From positions 868,001-932,000 of the forward strand of contig NZ_FTMX01000002.1 in NCBI RefSeq assembly GCF_900156045.1: DNA of 64,000 nt, given 5' to 3'. The notes below the pieces were generated by a model. That model was not told the DNA's origin and searched no databases. It worked only from the letters and a program-made list of their open reading frames with translations. The position numbers were made by a program, and so were the translations under genes. This document shows positions 16,467 through 24,293 of the stretch, piece after piece (the first letter of the stretch is position 1; each line of letters starts with the position of its first letter). Origin of the DNA: Peribacillus simplex. GTDB taxonomy: Bacteria; Bacillota; Bacilli; Bacillales; DSM-1321.

Positions 16467-17990
16467 TTATCTATTTGATTCTTTTGGTATTGGAACCTTG
16501 TGCCCTTCCGTTGTCGTCTCCAAATTATTGACACCTTGATGAGTATAATGAATGTTTTTTGTCAAAAGGCTTACCACCACCAAGACTACGATATTAACAA
16601 ATAGGGCAATAATCCCTACATTCAGGTCTTTAATTGCCTGAGGAAGATAAGGAAATAGTTGACTGATTTTTATGTTCCCCAGTTCCATAATAGAGACTAG
16701 AACTCCTCCTGTTATTATCCCGGCAAATGCTCCATGTTTGGTTACAAAATTCTTTCTCATCAAACTTGCGAAAAAGGCAGGAGCAAGTTGTGTAATGAAA
16801 TTATAAGCGATTAAGGCGAGACTAAAGAGGGAATTTCCACCTTTAAAGGTCAAGTAAATCCCTACGAGAGAAATTAGGGGAACCAAGTATTTTACCAATT
16901 TTGCAATCTGATTTTCCGTTGCTGATGGAGTGAATACGCTATATATATTTTTTGCAAGCAATGTTGATATTGACATCAACAGCATGGAACTTGGCACTAA
17001 AGCTGCTAACACGCCAGTTCCACCAATTAAGCCCACAAACCATGGATCAAAATCCTGTTTAGAAAGCTGCAGCAAGATTTGATCGGCTTCGCCGCCTTTT
17101 AATCCAGGCATCTGTAAGATCGCTGCAAATCCAACAAAAAAGGCAAACAATAAAATCAATTGGTATAGTGGCATTAGGATTGCGTTTTTCCGTAAAGCTT
17201 TTTCGCTAGAGGCAGCATATATGGGAGAAAAGCCGTGCGGCCACATATAAAATCCAATAGAGCTTAATATAACCGTGGATATATACCACGAAACGCTCAT
17301 TCCCTGATCTGGAAGTATGGTATAGTTCGGCTTTGCATTTTCAATTGCCTCATACATAGGTTGAAGACCGCCATAATAATGAAGAGGGAAATAAACTCCT
17401 AAAAATACGACAATGCCAAGAATCAGAATATCCTTCAAAATAGCTGTCCTGGCAGAGCCATGAATACCGGAAACCATTACAAAAATGGTCACACCAATTG
17501 CTCCGACCCAAATGGCAGCTGTAGAAGAAATAGCCCCATAGGATGTTGCTGAAACGATATATCCTAACCCCTTCAATTGCAGCACTAAGTAGCAAGTACA
17601 AGCTACAACACCAATAACCGCAACAAGCACACCAAGATAAGGACTTTGATATTTTTTTACAAAAAAGTCAGATTGGGAAACTAATTGGTGTTTCTTTGCA
17701 TACCTCCAGATAGCAGGAAATGTCCAATAGGAGATGACTGTAGCCAGGCAGCCATATGATACGATACTAAAGATGGAACCCCCTTCCCCATAAGCAGATC
17801 CACTTGCACCCAAAAAGGTAAAGGTAGTATACATTTCACCAGCGGACAAGAGGAAAATCAATAGGGCTCCCATCCCGCGTCCTCCAACCGACCATTGTTC
17901 CAAGTTCATTTCTTTCCCTTTTTTAGCCTGAATACCGATCAAAACAGAAATGACGAAAAAAAACAGGATAAAAAAAACGGCAATATTCAT
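16467..17990 (-). CDS. Sodium:solute symporter family transporter (SSS)
   Basis: A 507-residue membrane protein with about 13 predicted segments, of the SSS family (PanF/PutP-like). Landmarks: WSVGGRGMGALLIFLLSAGEMYTTFTFLGASG near the N-terminus, WRYAKKHQLVSQSDFFVKKY in the first loop, and GTGVLAALVPSSMLLMSISTLLAKNIY. It should import a carboxylate or amino-acid-like solute with Na+. It overlaps the DUF3311 gene by four bases (ATGA) and follows an M20 amidohydrolase. The substrate is therefore likely the amidohydrolase's substrate or product. A close paralogue is at 59767-61251. Confidence 0.9.
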   Translation of the reverse strand: MNIAVFFILFFFVISVLIGIQAKKGKEMNLEQWSVGGRGMGALLIFLLSAGEMYTTFTFLGASGSAYGEGGSIFSIVSYGCLATVISYWTFPAIWRYAKKHQLVSQSDFFVKKYQSPYLGVLVAVIGVVACTCYLVLQLKGLGYIVSATSYGAISSTAAIWVGAIGVTIFVMVSGIHGSARTAILKDILILGIVVFLGVYFPLHYYGGLQPMYEAIENAKPNYTILPDQGMSVSWYISTVILSSIGFYMWPHGFSPIYAASSEKALRKNAILMPLYQLILLFAFFVGFAAILQMPGLKGGEADQILLQLSKQDFDPWFVGLIGGTGVLAALVPSSMLLMSISTLLAKNIYSVFTPSATENQIAKLVKYLVPLISLVGIYLTFKGGNSLFSLALIAYNFITQLAPAFFASLMRKNFVTKHGAFAGIITGGVLVSIMELGNIKISQLFPYLPQAIKDLNVGIIALFVNIVVLVVVSLLTKNIHYTHQGVNNLETTTEGHKVPIPKESNR

Positions 17991-18187
17991 CTTGAATCTC
18001 CCTTCTGATTAGCAGGATCCAGTAGATAGATAATCCCCATAATACCTGTGGTCAGCAAAGACCAGAGTACAATCCAAAAGTGAAAAAATGGCATTCCCAG
18101 AACATAGGGAGTCACTTTATTTGTAAACAAAGCGCCTACTATAAAGCCAAGAAAAGGGATAACTCCGAGCCAATATATTTTTTTCAT
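17987..18187 (-). CDS. DUF3311 small membrane protein, symporter partner
   Basis: 66 residues with two membrane segments (IYWLGVIPFLGFIVGALF and FHFWIVLWSLLTTGIMGIIYLL) and a short polar tail. This is the DUF3311 family, usually encoded next to SSS transporters. Its stop overlaps the symporter start (ATGA), so translation is probably coupled. It may be an accessory subunit; the exact role is unknown. The second pair at 61248-61436/59767-61251 repeats the arrangement. Confidence 0.85.
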   Translation of the reverse strand: MKKIYWLGVIPFLGFIVGALFTNKVTPYVLGMPFFHFWIVLWSLLTTGIMGIIYLLDPANQKGDSR

Positions 18188-18199
18188 CCTCTTAACCCC

Positions 18200-19387
18200 C
18201 TAGTATGTTAGATTTAACATTTTCAAAGTCCCATGAACAAATAACTTCACCCCATTTTGTAAAGCCTGTTCATCGAAAGTGAATTTTGGATGATGGTGAG
18301 GATAAATAATCCCTTTTTCTTCATTACGGGCTCCTATCACTATATAAGATCCCGGAACCACTTTTTGAAAAGCAGAGAAGTCTTCACTTCCCATAATTGG
18401 TTTTAAAATCTCTCGACTTTCTTCACCAAATGCTTCACAGATCGATTCGTCCATCAATCTGGTAACTTCTTCATCATTAATGGTAGGAGCATAACCAAAC
18501 AGATAATCGAATTCATAAGTGGCTCCATGCGCTTCGGTAATTCCTTTTACTATGCGCTCGATAAAATTCGGGATCTCTTCACGTAGTTCTGGATTGAAGC
18601 TTCGAACCGATCCACCAATGCTTACACTACTTGGAATGACATTAATCGCACTTCCCGCATGGAATTGGGTCACTGAAATCACAAGGGCTTCCTGGGCATC
18701 CCGATACCTCGAAACAATATGCTGGAGATTCGATACAACCTGTGTTCCAATTGCTATGGGGTCGACGGTAAGTTCAGGCTGTGAGGCGTGCCCCCCTTTC
18801 CCCACAACGGTAATGTTAAAAGTATCAGCTCCAGCCATCACCGGACCGTAGCCCAAACCAATTTTCCCTAAAGGAAGAGTCGACAAGAGATGGGATCCAA
18901 TGATCATATCCACTCCATCTAGCACACCGGCTTTCACCATTTCTTGAGCTCCACCGGGCGGCAGTTCCTCAGCATGTTGAAATAAAAAGCGCACCTCCCC
19001 TTTAACTTGATCCTTTAACTGTGCAAGAATTTTTGCTGTGCCAAGCAGCATCGCCGTATGCCCATCATGTCCGCAAGCATGCATAACTCCTGAATTCTGT
19101 GACACAAAGTCAAAATCATTCTCTTCTTCAATTGGAAGCGCATCCATATCTGCCCGCAATGCAATAACCTTCCCAGGCTGCTGACCGATCAAACGAGCCA
19201 TAACACTCGTCTTTGTCGGACGTGAAATTTCCAATTCACCAAAAGTTTGCAGCTTTTCATAAACAAATTGTGCTGTTTTTTCCTCCTGAAAAGAAAGCTC
19301 CGGATACTTATGTAAATATCTTCTCCAAGCAACCACTTCATCTTTAACAGCCTCGATTAAATCATGAATCATTATCGTTTGAGACAT
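18200..19387 (-). CDS. M20 family metallo-amidohydrolase (N-acyl amino acid hydrolase type)
   Basis: A 395-residue cytosolic enzyme of the M20D group (hippurate/IAA-amino-acid hydrolase-like) that cleaves N-acyl amino acids. The metal-binding residues are visible: HACGHDGHT, the Glu pair in HAEELPPGG, and the distal His in YPHHHPKFTFDEQ, with MGSEDFSAF before it. The lid/dimerisation domain lies at about 185-300 (GKGGHASQPELTVDPI). It is first in a three-gene operon with DUF3311 and a symporter. The promoter is consensus-like with a palindrome at +1, probably a target of the regulator encoded just upstream. The acyl group hydrolysed is not known. Confidence 0.9.
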   Translation of the reverse strand: MSQTIMIHDLIEAVKDEVVAWRRYLHKYPELSFQEEKTAQFVYEKLQTFGELEISRPTKTSVMARLIGQQPGKVIALRADMDALPIEEENDFDFVSQNSGVMHACGHDGHTAMLLGTAKILAQLKDQVKGEVRFLFQHAEELPPGGAQEMVKAGVLDGVDMIIGSHLLSTLPLGKIGLGYGPVMAGADTFNITVVGKGGHASQPELTVDPIAIGTQVVSNLQHIVSRYRDAQEALVISVTQFHAGSAINVIPSSVSIGGSVRSFNPELREEIPNFIERIVKGITEAHGATYEFDYLFGYAPTINDEEVTRLMDESICEAFGEESREILKPIMGSEDFSAFQKVVPGSYIVIGARNEEKGIIYPHHHPKFTFDEQALQNGVKLFVHGTLKMLNLTY

Positions 19388-19441
19388 CCACTACAACCCC
19401 TTTTTCATTCAATTTACATAACAGCCCTTAATTTAGGATAG

Positions 19442-19495
19442 TTTAAGGAAAAAATTCCTTAAATAGAGTATAATCTGCCTCGGTTTTTATTTCAA
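19442..19495 (-). promoter_or_regulatory. Promoter and palindromic operator of the M20-DUF3311-symporter operon
   Basis: Minus strand: -35 TTGAAA (19490-19495), 17-base spacer, -10 TATACT (19467-19472). Immediately after it a perfect 9-bp inverted repeat TTTAAGGAA-N4-TTCCTTAAA (19442-19463) covers the predicted start. The same promoter/palindrome geometry occurs before abgT. Confidence 0.7.
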
Positions 19496-19583
19496 TATTT
19501 TTCGAAAATTCCAAACTATTTTCAAACTTTAACTATTTCCCATGTTTTACAATAAAATGAAACACAGCATTAAGCAGAAATAA

Positions 19584-19609
19584 AAAGGCACCCCAATTAT
19601 GGGTGCCTT
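19584..19609 (-). terminator. Terminator of the upstream regulator gene
   Basis: GGCACCC / GGGTGCC stem directly after the regulator stop, with TTTTTATTT following on the minus strand. Confidence 0.85.
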
Positions 19610-20911
19610 TTATAATAATCGATAAATTTTACTCGGCCTTCCACGAGTGGCGTTAGCCTCTTCCCCAATGCATTGTGCCAAATCAACTTCGCACATATCT
19701 GCAACAATTCGCCGTACATTGCGCTCTGTCATTTCAAGATGTGTCGCTAAATCCTTTGTAGTAAAATCAATCCAGCCCATTCTTTGAACGAGAGCCGATA
19801 TTTTCTTATACGTTTTAACACTGATATTTCCGTTTTTCAACTTTTCTATAAGGAGTTTATCGTGGGAACGGGTATCATATTGCAGTTCTTTCTTTTTGCC
19901 TGGTGATTCGATAATTTTTCCATCATCTTGAATAATCACAATTTCACGCTTTTTCATCTCCTTCGAATGTTGAATAGCACGAAAAGCATTGATTTCCGCT
20001 GAATAGGCAGTCTCGCCGAAGCCAATTCCGACGGTAACGGGTGTATCTGCTTCAAAGGCCAATTTTTGAATGGTATCTTCGAGAGTGATGATTTCTCGTT
20101 CAATTGCGCCGCGAGAACTAAAGATCATGTACCTTCCATTCCCTTTCTCTGAAAAGGAGCCATTTATTTTTTCTCCAAGTTGAATCAACATTTCTTTTAA
20201 CCGAAGCTCCAAGTACTGTAAATGATAAGGAGTTTTCATTTCCTCTGCCACTTTGTTAAAGTATTCGACTTCAATGATTTCAACTCCGATTTGTGTATCC
20301 TTAAAGTAGGATGTCTTTACTTTTTCAGAAAGAATTCGAAGCGTTTGCCGCACTTCCATCTTACTAATCGACATACGGTAGGCTGGAATTCCCTTTTCCC
20401 TTAAAGCTTCACACACTGATGGAAAACAAGAAAAAGCTCCTTCTGTCTTTCCCTTATTCCATAAGTTTAAGTGAAAATGCAACAATTCATCCGTATCAAC
20501 ATCCAATTCATCAAACACTTTCGTATAAATCTTTTGGGTTTTTATATTCAACTGGGACAAAGCTTCTTCGCTAATATTATTTGAGGACATAGTATCAATA
20601 CTTAGTTGCTCGATGATTTTCCCTTGATCGTAAATCATTTCTAATAAGGACTTATAAAAACCTGATTCCGTGGCTGGAACATGGACCATTATTTTATCTG
20701 TACCTAGTGTCTTTTTGGCGATTTCATAGGGAAGTGGACCAGAAAAAAGCCATGCATGCACGTTAGAATCATGTTCCTTTACAATATTCTCTACCTCTTC
20801 TGTCTTCGCATAGGGCAAAGAGATGAATTCCAACTCATGTTTATATTCTTCTGCCAAGAGTAAAATTTGTTCTATAGAAGTTTTTAGACCGACCAGTCCG
20901 ATTTTATACAT
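19610..20911 (-). CDS. Regulator with PrpR-N-like, degenerate GGDEF-like and winged-helix domains (paralogue 1)
   Basis: 433 residues, no membrane segment. The N-terminal ~200 residues look like an alpha/beta sensor domain (VHAWLFSGPLPYEIAKKTLG) loosely recalling PrpR_N. Residues ~225-345 end in PVTVGIGFGETAYSAEINAF, RAIQHSKE and IVIIQDDGKI. This resembles the last part of GGDEF/GTP-cyclohydrolase-III nucleotidyl cyclases, but there is no GGDEF loop, so it is probably ligand-binding only. The C-terminus is a helix-turn-helix (TTKDLATHLEMTERNVRRIV) with a basic RGRPSKIYRL tail. It shares order and many identical blocks with the protein at 22520-23824. It probably controls the adjacent M20 operon. 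Confidence 0.7.
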   Translation of the reverse strand: MYKIGLVGLKTSIEQILLLAEEYKHELEFISLPYAKTEEVENIVKEHDSNVHAWLFSGPLPYEIAKKTLGTDKIMVHVPATESGFYKSLLEMIYDQGKIIEQLSIDTMSSNNISEEALSQLNIKTQKIYTKVFDELDVDTDELLHFHLNLWNKGKTEGAFSCFPSVCEALREKGIPAYRMSISKMEVRQTLRILSEKVKTSYFKDTQIGVEIIEVEYFNKVAEEMKTPYHLQYLELRLKEMLIQLGEKINGSFSEKGNGRYMIFSSRGAIEREIITLEDTIQKLAFEADTPVTVGIGFGETAYSAEINAFRAIQHSKEMKKREIVIIQDDGKIIESPGKKKELQYDTRSHDKLLIEKLKNGNISVKTYKKISALVQRMGWIDFTTKDLATHLEMTERNVRRIVADMCEVDLAQCIGEEANATRGRPSKIYRLL

Positions 20912-21228
20912 CCAGTAATCGACTTCCTTTTATAATCTGTAATAGATTCATTGTTCTTTGTAGAATAATCTAGTTTAATCTAAGTCATGATATCGTAATC
21001 TTAATTCTTCTGCTGTCTAACTATTGCTTAATTTGCATTGAGTCATGATTATCAGTTGTTTAGTTACTCTTATCGTATCAGTTGCAAAAAGAAAAGAGTC
21101 ATAGCAATGGTATATATAGTTGTATTCATACCCACGCCAAACTTTTCTCTTTTGAATCATTTTATCATGTAACACTTTTATTCGTGAACATCTGCTCTTA
21201 GGAATTATTATACTATCCTGCCCATTAA
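20912..21228. other. Intergenic region between regulator 1 and the gamma-carbonic anhydrase gene
   Basis: AT-rich upstream region of the regulator. Several TAATC and ATGAT-type half repeats are present, but no clear promoter or gene could be fixed. Confidence 0.4.
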
Positions 21229-21252
21229 AAAAGCTGCCTCAATGACAGCTTC
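21229..21252 (-). terminator. Terminator of the gamma-carbonic anhydrase gene
   Basis: Minus-strand stem AAGCTGTC / GGCAGCTT with one G-U pair, followed by TTTTTTAAT, 50 bases beyond the stop. Confidence 0.8.
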
Positions 21253-21301
21253 GCATTTCTATAAAGAATCCTTACGAACAGGACCCGATCCAGCATACAT
21301 T

Positions 21302-21982
21302 TCACTGGTCATAGGCAAATCCGCAGGAGCAACGATTTTTCCCAAATAACAGGTGATAAGATGCGGGAAATTCCTGATTGACTCGTTGAACTTCATTCGC
21401 AAATTCCTTACTATCCTTTGGTACTCGTGAAAGTGCATCCGCTTTTTCCTGCGAATCAATATTAGCTCCAGGTGGTACAAACCTATCAGGTGGTATCCGA
21501 ACTCCATTTGTCACTACTGCATTATAAGAAATAAATGCTCCTCTTCCTACAATTGCTGTATAAACAATGGAATTAAAACCAACAAATACTTTGTCTGCAA
21601 TATAACAAGGACCATGGACAAGGGCACCATGAGCAATGGTCACTTCATTTCCAATGAATATCGAATACCTTTTTCCCCCAACTGAAATCCTTTTATTTAA
21701 TAAACCATGTAAAATCACTCCGTCCTGTATATTTGAATTGGAACTTATATAAAAGGGAGTTCCTTCATCCGCACGTATACTTACATTAGGAGCTACATAG
21801 ACATTGTTACTAATGGTTACATCACCTATGACACTGGAAAACTGACTTACAAATGCCGTTTTATCAATTTTAGGAAAACGTTGGACAGGATTAAATGAAG
21901 TAATGGGATTGGGACTTATAAATGGTTCAAAACAGTGAGAATGGTTATTAGAAGAGGAGTTTGTTCCTTTTTTTTCACCCAA
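21302..21982 (-). CDS. Gamma-class carbonic anhydrase (Cam-type)
   Basis: About 226 residues with a left-handed beta-helix of hexapeptide repeats (SSVIGDVTISNNVYVAPNVS onward) and a C-terminal helix. The active-site pattern matches the archaeal Cam enzyme rather than the commoner CamH/YrdA proteins. It shows RADEGTPFYI (the catalytic Glu loop), NIQDGVILHGL (first Zn His and second Glu) and TIAHGALVHGP (two Zn His). It should interconvert CO2 and bicarbonate in the cytosol, as no signal peptide is seen. The start is a TTG (21980-21982) behind AAGGAGGTGAT, better than the longer frame to 22078. The N-terminal ~30 residues are Ser/Asn/His-rich and unusual. Confidence 0.85.
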   Translation of the reverse strand: MGEKKGTNSSSNNHSHCFEPFISPNPITSFNPVQRFPKIDKTAFVSQFSSVIGDVTISNNVYVAPNVSIRADEGTPFYISSNSNIQDGVILHGLLNKRISVGGKRYSIFIGNEVTIAHGALVHGPCYIADKVFVGFNSIVYTAIVGRGAFISYNAVVTNGVRIPPDRFVPPGANIDSQEKADALSRVPKDSKEFANEVQRVNQEFPASYHLLFGKNRCSCGFAYDQ

Positions 21983-22015
21983 GTAATCACCTCCTTCACA
22001 ATCTATCGGGTTTAA

Positions 22016-22360
22016 GTATTTTATGCAGGAAGATTTGGTGAAGAATGGGCTATCATACAGGTATCTATCCCTTTCCATGAAGCAGAACTTGACCTCAGAG
22101 GAGGGAATTTTTCAGTTTTCCCCCTCAAATATAGAATTTGTGCAGTTTATGAATCAGCCGTGGAAGATCACGAAATTTCTTAGCCACCCGGGGATCTAAA
22201 ACGTGAAATCAAGAAATTTATGACATACTGCAAGCATACTGATATCAATGGAATTAAAAAGAATGACCCCTGTTCAAATCAGAGATCATCTCCTAAAAAC
22301 TGCCTCGACTTTTTTTACTCTGCCCGTTACAACAAGTCCCGCTTTTTATACCATAATTAG
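22016..22360 (+). pseudogene. Possible gene remnant with an in-frame stop
   Basis: One plus-strand frame stays open from 22016 to 22360 apart from a TAG at 22181. It reads like a real protein (FGEEWAIIQVSIPFHEAELD, then FSVFPLKYRICAVYE, and after the stop DLKREIKKFMTYCKH). It lacks a start with a ribosome binding site, since a TAA precedes it at 22013. It could be the decayed tail of a transferred or deleted gene. The family is not recognised and chance cannot be excluded. Confidence 0.3.
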
Positions 22361-22519
22361 CATAAAAATCCATTCCCTAGGACGGGTGCCGTGACCGCTT
22401 GAAATTAACGGTTTAACAGCATATTTATAGAAGCCTCATCCACATAGAGCAAGAATAACCTTCAAAATTTTCATCGCAACTTTAATTTCATTTATGTGTA
22501 TACCAAGAACGTCGGGGTG

Positions 22520-23824
22520 TTACTTCTTTAACATATAAATTTTACGAGGTCTTCCCCGTGGTGATTGAAGTTCTTCCCCTTTGTACTCCACTAAACCGCT
22601 ATCACTCAAACTACTCATAATTCTCTGGGCATTTCGAACGGTCATGGATAAATGAGAAGCTAAGTCTGAGGAAGTGAAGCCGTCCCAGCCCATACGATCA
22701 ACCAATGCTTCTATCTTTTTATACGTTTTTACACTAATGTTAGCCTGATTCAATTTATCTAGCAGTTCTTTATCATTAGAACGGAAGGTATATGCCAATT
22801 GTTCTTCTTGACCTACGGATTCAATCATTACACCATCTTCTTGGATAACGACAATTCCGGAACTGTCTTGCTTCTTCGAATGACGGATCGCCTTGCGGGC
22901 ATTGATTTCTGCAGATGCAGCCGTCTCACCAAAACCGATACCAACTGCAACTGGGACATCCATTTCAAGGGCCAGTTGTTGAACAGTACTTTGCAAGCTG
23001 CCAATTTCCCGTTCAATTGCCTTTCGTGAACTAAATATTTGATAGCGGCCGTTTCCATTTTCGATGAGGGATCCATCTAATTTTTCGCAAAATGCAAGTA
23101 ATGTTTGTTTAATCTTAAGCTCCACATGCTGCAGATGGTAACGAATATTAACCTCGTCAACAAATTGGTCGAACTGATCAATTTCAATGATTTCTACACC
23201 AATTTGGCTATCCTTGAAATAAGTACTTTTTGCTTTTTCAATCAAAATCTTGACCGCTTGCCGAATTTCCATCTTTGTCATATTTATTTTGTAGACAGCA
23301 ACATTTTCTTTCTTCAAGGCCTCATATACAGATTGTAAAACGGTTAGGACAGCATGTATCTCCCCTTCCCTCCACAATTGAAGATGAAATTGAACAATTT
23401 CTTGATAATCATATTGTTCATCAAATGTTTTTACATAAATATGTTCGGTGGAAATCCCCAGCTCTTGTAGCGACTCATGCAAAAAAAAGTCTTCCAGTCG
23501 AATCATATCGATGGATAACTTATCGAAAAAATGTTTTTGATCTGCAGACATTTGTAATAAACATCTATATAAACTAGATCCTACAGGAGGACAATATGTA
23601 AAATTGGCCTCTGAATCCAACATTCCTTTTGCTATTCTATAAGGAACTGGTCCAGAGAAAAACCAACCATTCACTGTACTTTCGTGATTTTTTATAATGT
23701 TCGTTACCTCACGTGCATCTTCATATGGAAAATCAATAAAATCTATTTCATGTTCAAATTCATTAGTAACATCCCGAATTTTCTTTATAGATGAAAGTGG
23801 ACCTACAACTCCAATTTTATACAA
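22520..23824 (-). CDS. Regulator with PrpR-N-like, degenerate GGDEF-like and winged-helix domains (paralogue 2)
   Basis: 434 residues with the same architecture as the protein at 19610-20911. The shared blocks are MYKIGxVG at the start, WFFSGPVPYRIAKGML, STYFKDSQIGVEIIEID, the cyclase-like VAVGIGFGETAASAEINARK with AIRHSKK, the spacer NISVKTYKKIEALVDRMGWD, and a C-terminal helix-turn-helix (FTSSDLASHLSMTVRNAQRI) ending in PRGRPRKIYML. The start is a TTG behind AGGGGTGA. It is divergent from abgTAB, whose promoter carries a perfect inverted repeat at +1, so it is the likely abg regulator; E. coli instead uses a LysR protein (AbgR). Confidence 0.7.
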   Translation of the reverse strand: MYKIGVVGPLSSIKKIRDVTNEFEHEIDFIDFPYEDAREVTNIIKNHESTVNGWFFSGPVPYRIAKGMLDSEANFTYCPPVGSSLYRCLLQMSADQKHFFDKLSIDMIRLEDFFLHESLQELGISTEHIYVKTFDEQYDYQEIVQFHLQLWREGEIHAVLTVLQSVYEALKKENVAVYKINMTKMEIRQAVKILIEKAKSTYFKDSQIGVEIIEIDQFDQFVDEVNIRYHLQHVELKIKQTLLAFCEKLDGSLIENGNGRYQIFSSRKAIEREIGSLQSTVQQLALEMDVPVAVGIGFGETAASAEINARKAIRHSKKQDSSGIVVIQEDGVMIESVGQEEQLAYTFRSNDKELLDKLNQANISVKTYKKIEALVDRMGWDGFTSSDLASHLSMTVRNAQRIMSSLSDSGLVEYKGEELQSPRGRPRKIYMLKK

Positions 23825-24080
23825 GTTTATTTCACCCCTACATCATACTAATAGTTTTATTATATCAAAATAACCAACCCTAACAGGGAATAAAAAAATA
23901 AGCTCCAACTATAAAAGCATGTAAAGCACCTTTTGATAAATAAATGGTGCTACTTAATATGGTTTCTTATCTATCGTGAGTTCAAGAGTGGCAGGAGTTA
24001 TTGAATCAAAGGTTTCGAATCCCATTGTTCATTTCACAAGAATTACCAGAAAATATTTTCCCTTTTTTCTGAAAATTTTA

Positions 24081-24134
24081 TTGAAATAGATTATTCTTAA
24101 TTATATAATACATTTAACGAAAATAGCGTTAAAT
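24081..24134 (+). promoter_or_regulatory. Promoter and palindromic operator of abgTAB
   Basis: -35 TTGAAA (24081-24086), 17-base spacer, -10 TATAAT (24104-24109). A perfect 8-bp inverted repeat ATTTAACG-N7-CGTTAAAT (24112-24134) overlaps the expected start, and another half site (ATTCGTTAAAT, 24135-24145) follows. Confidence 0.75.
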
Positions 24135-24293
24135 ATTCGTTAAATAAAAAGTATATTGAAAGGAACTAATGAAGTTCATAAAGGATGAAAGACGGTAATT
24201 TGAGTTTAAGGCATGTTTAGAGAAAAAGTTTATAAATGGAATGGTGCAAAACGCACAAACTACAAATGGAAGAAGGTTTAGGAGGAGAATGTA

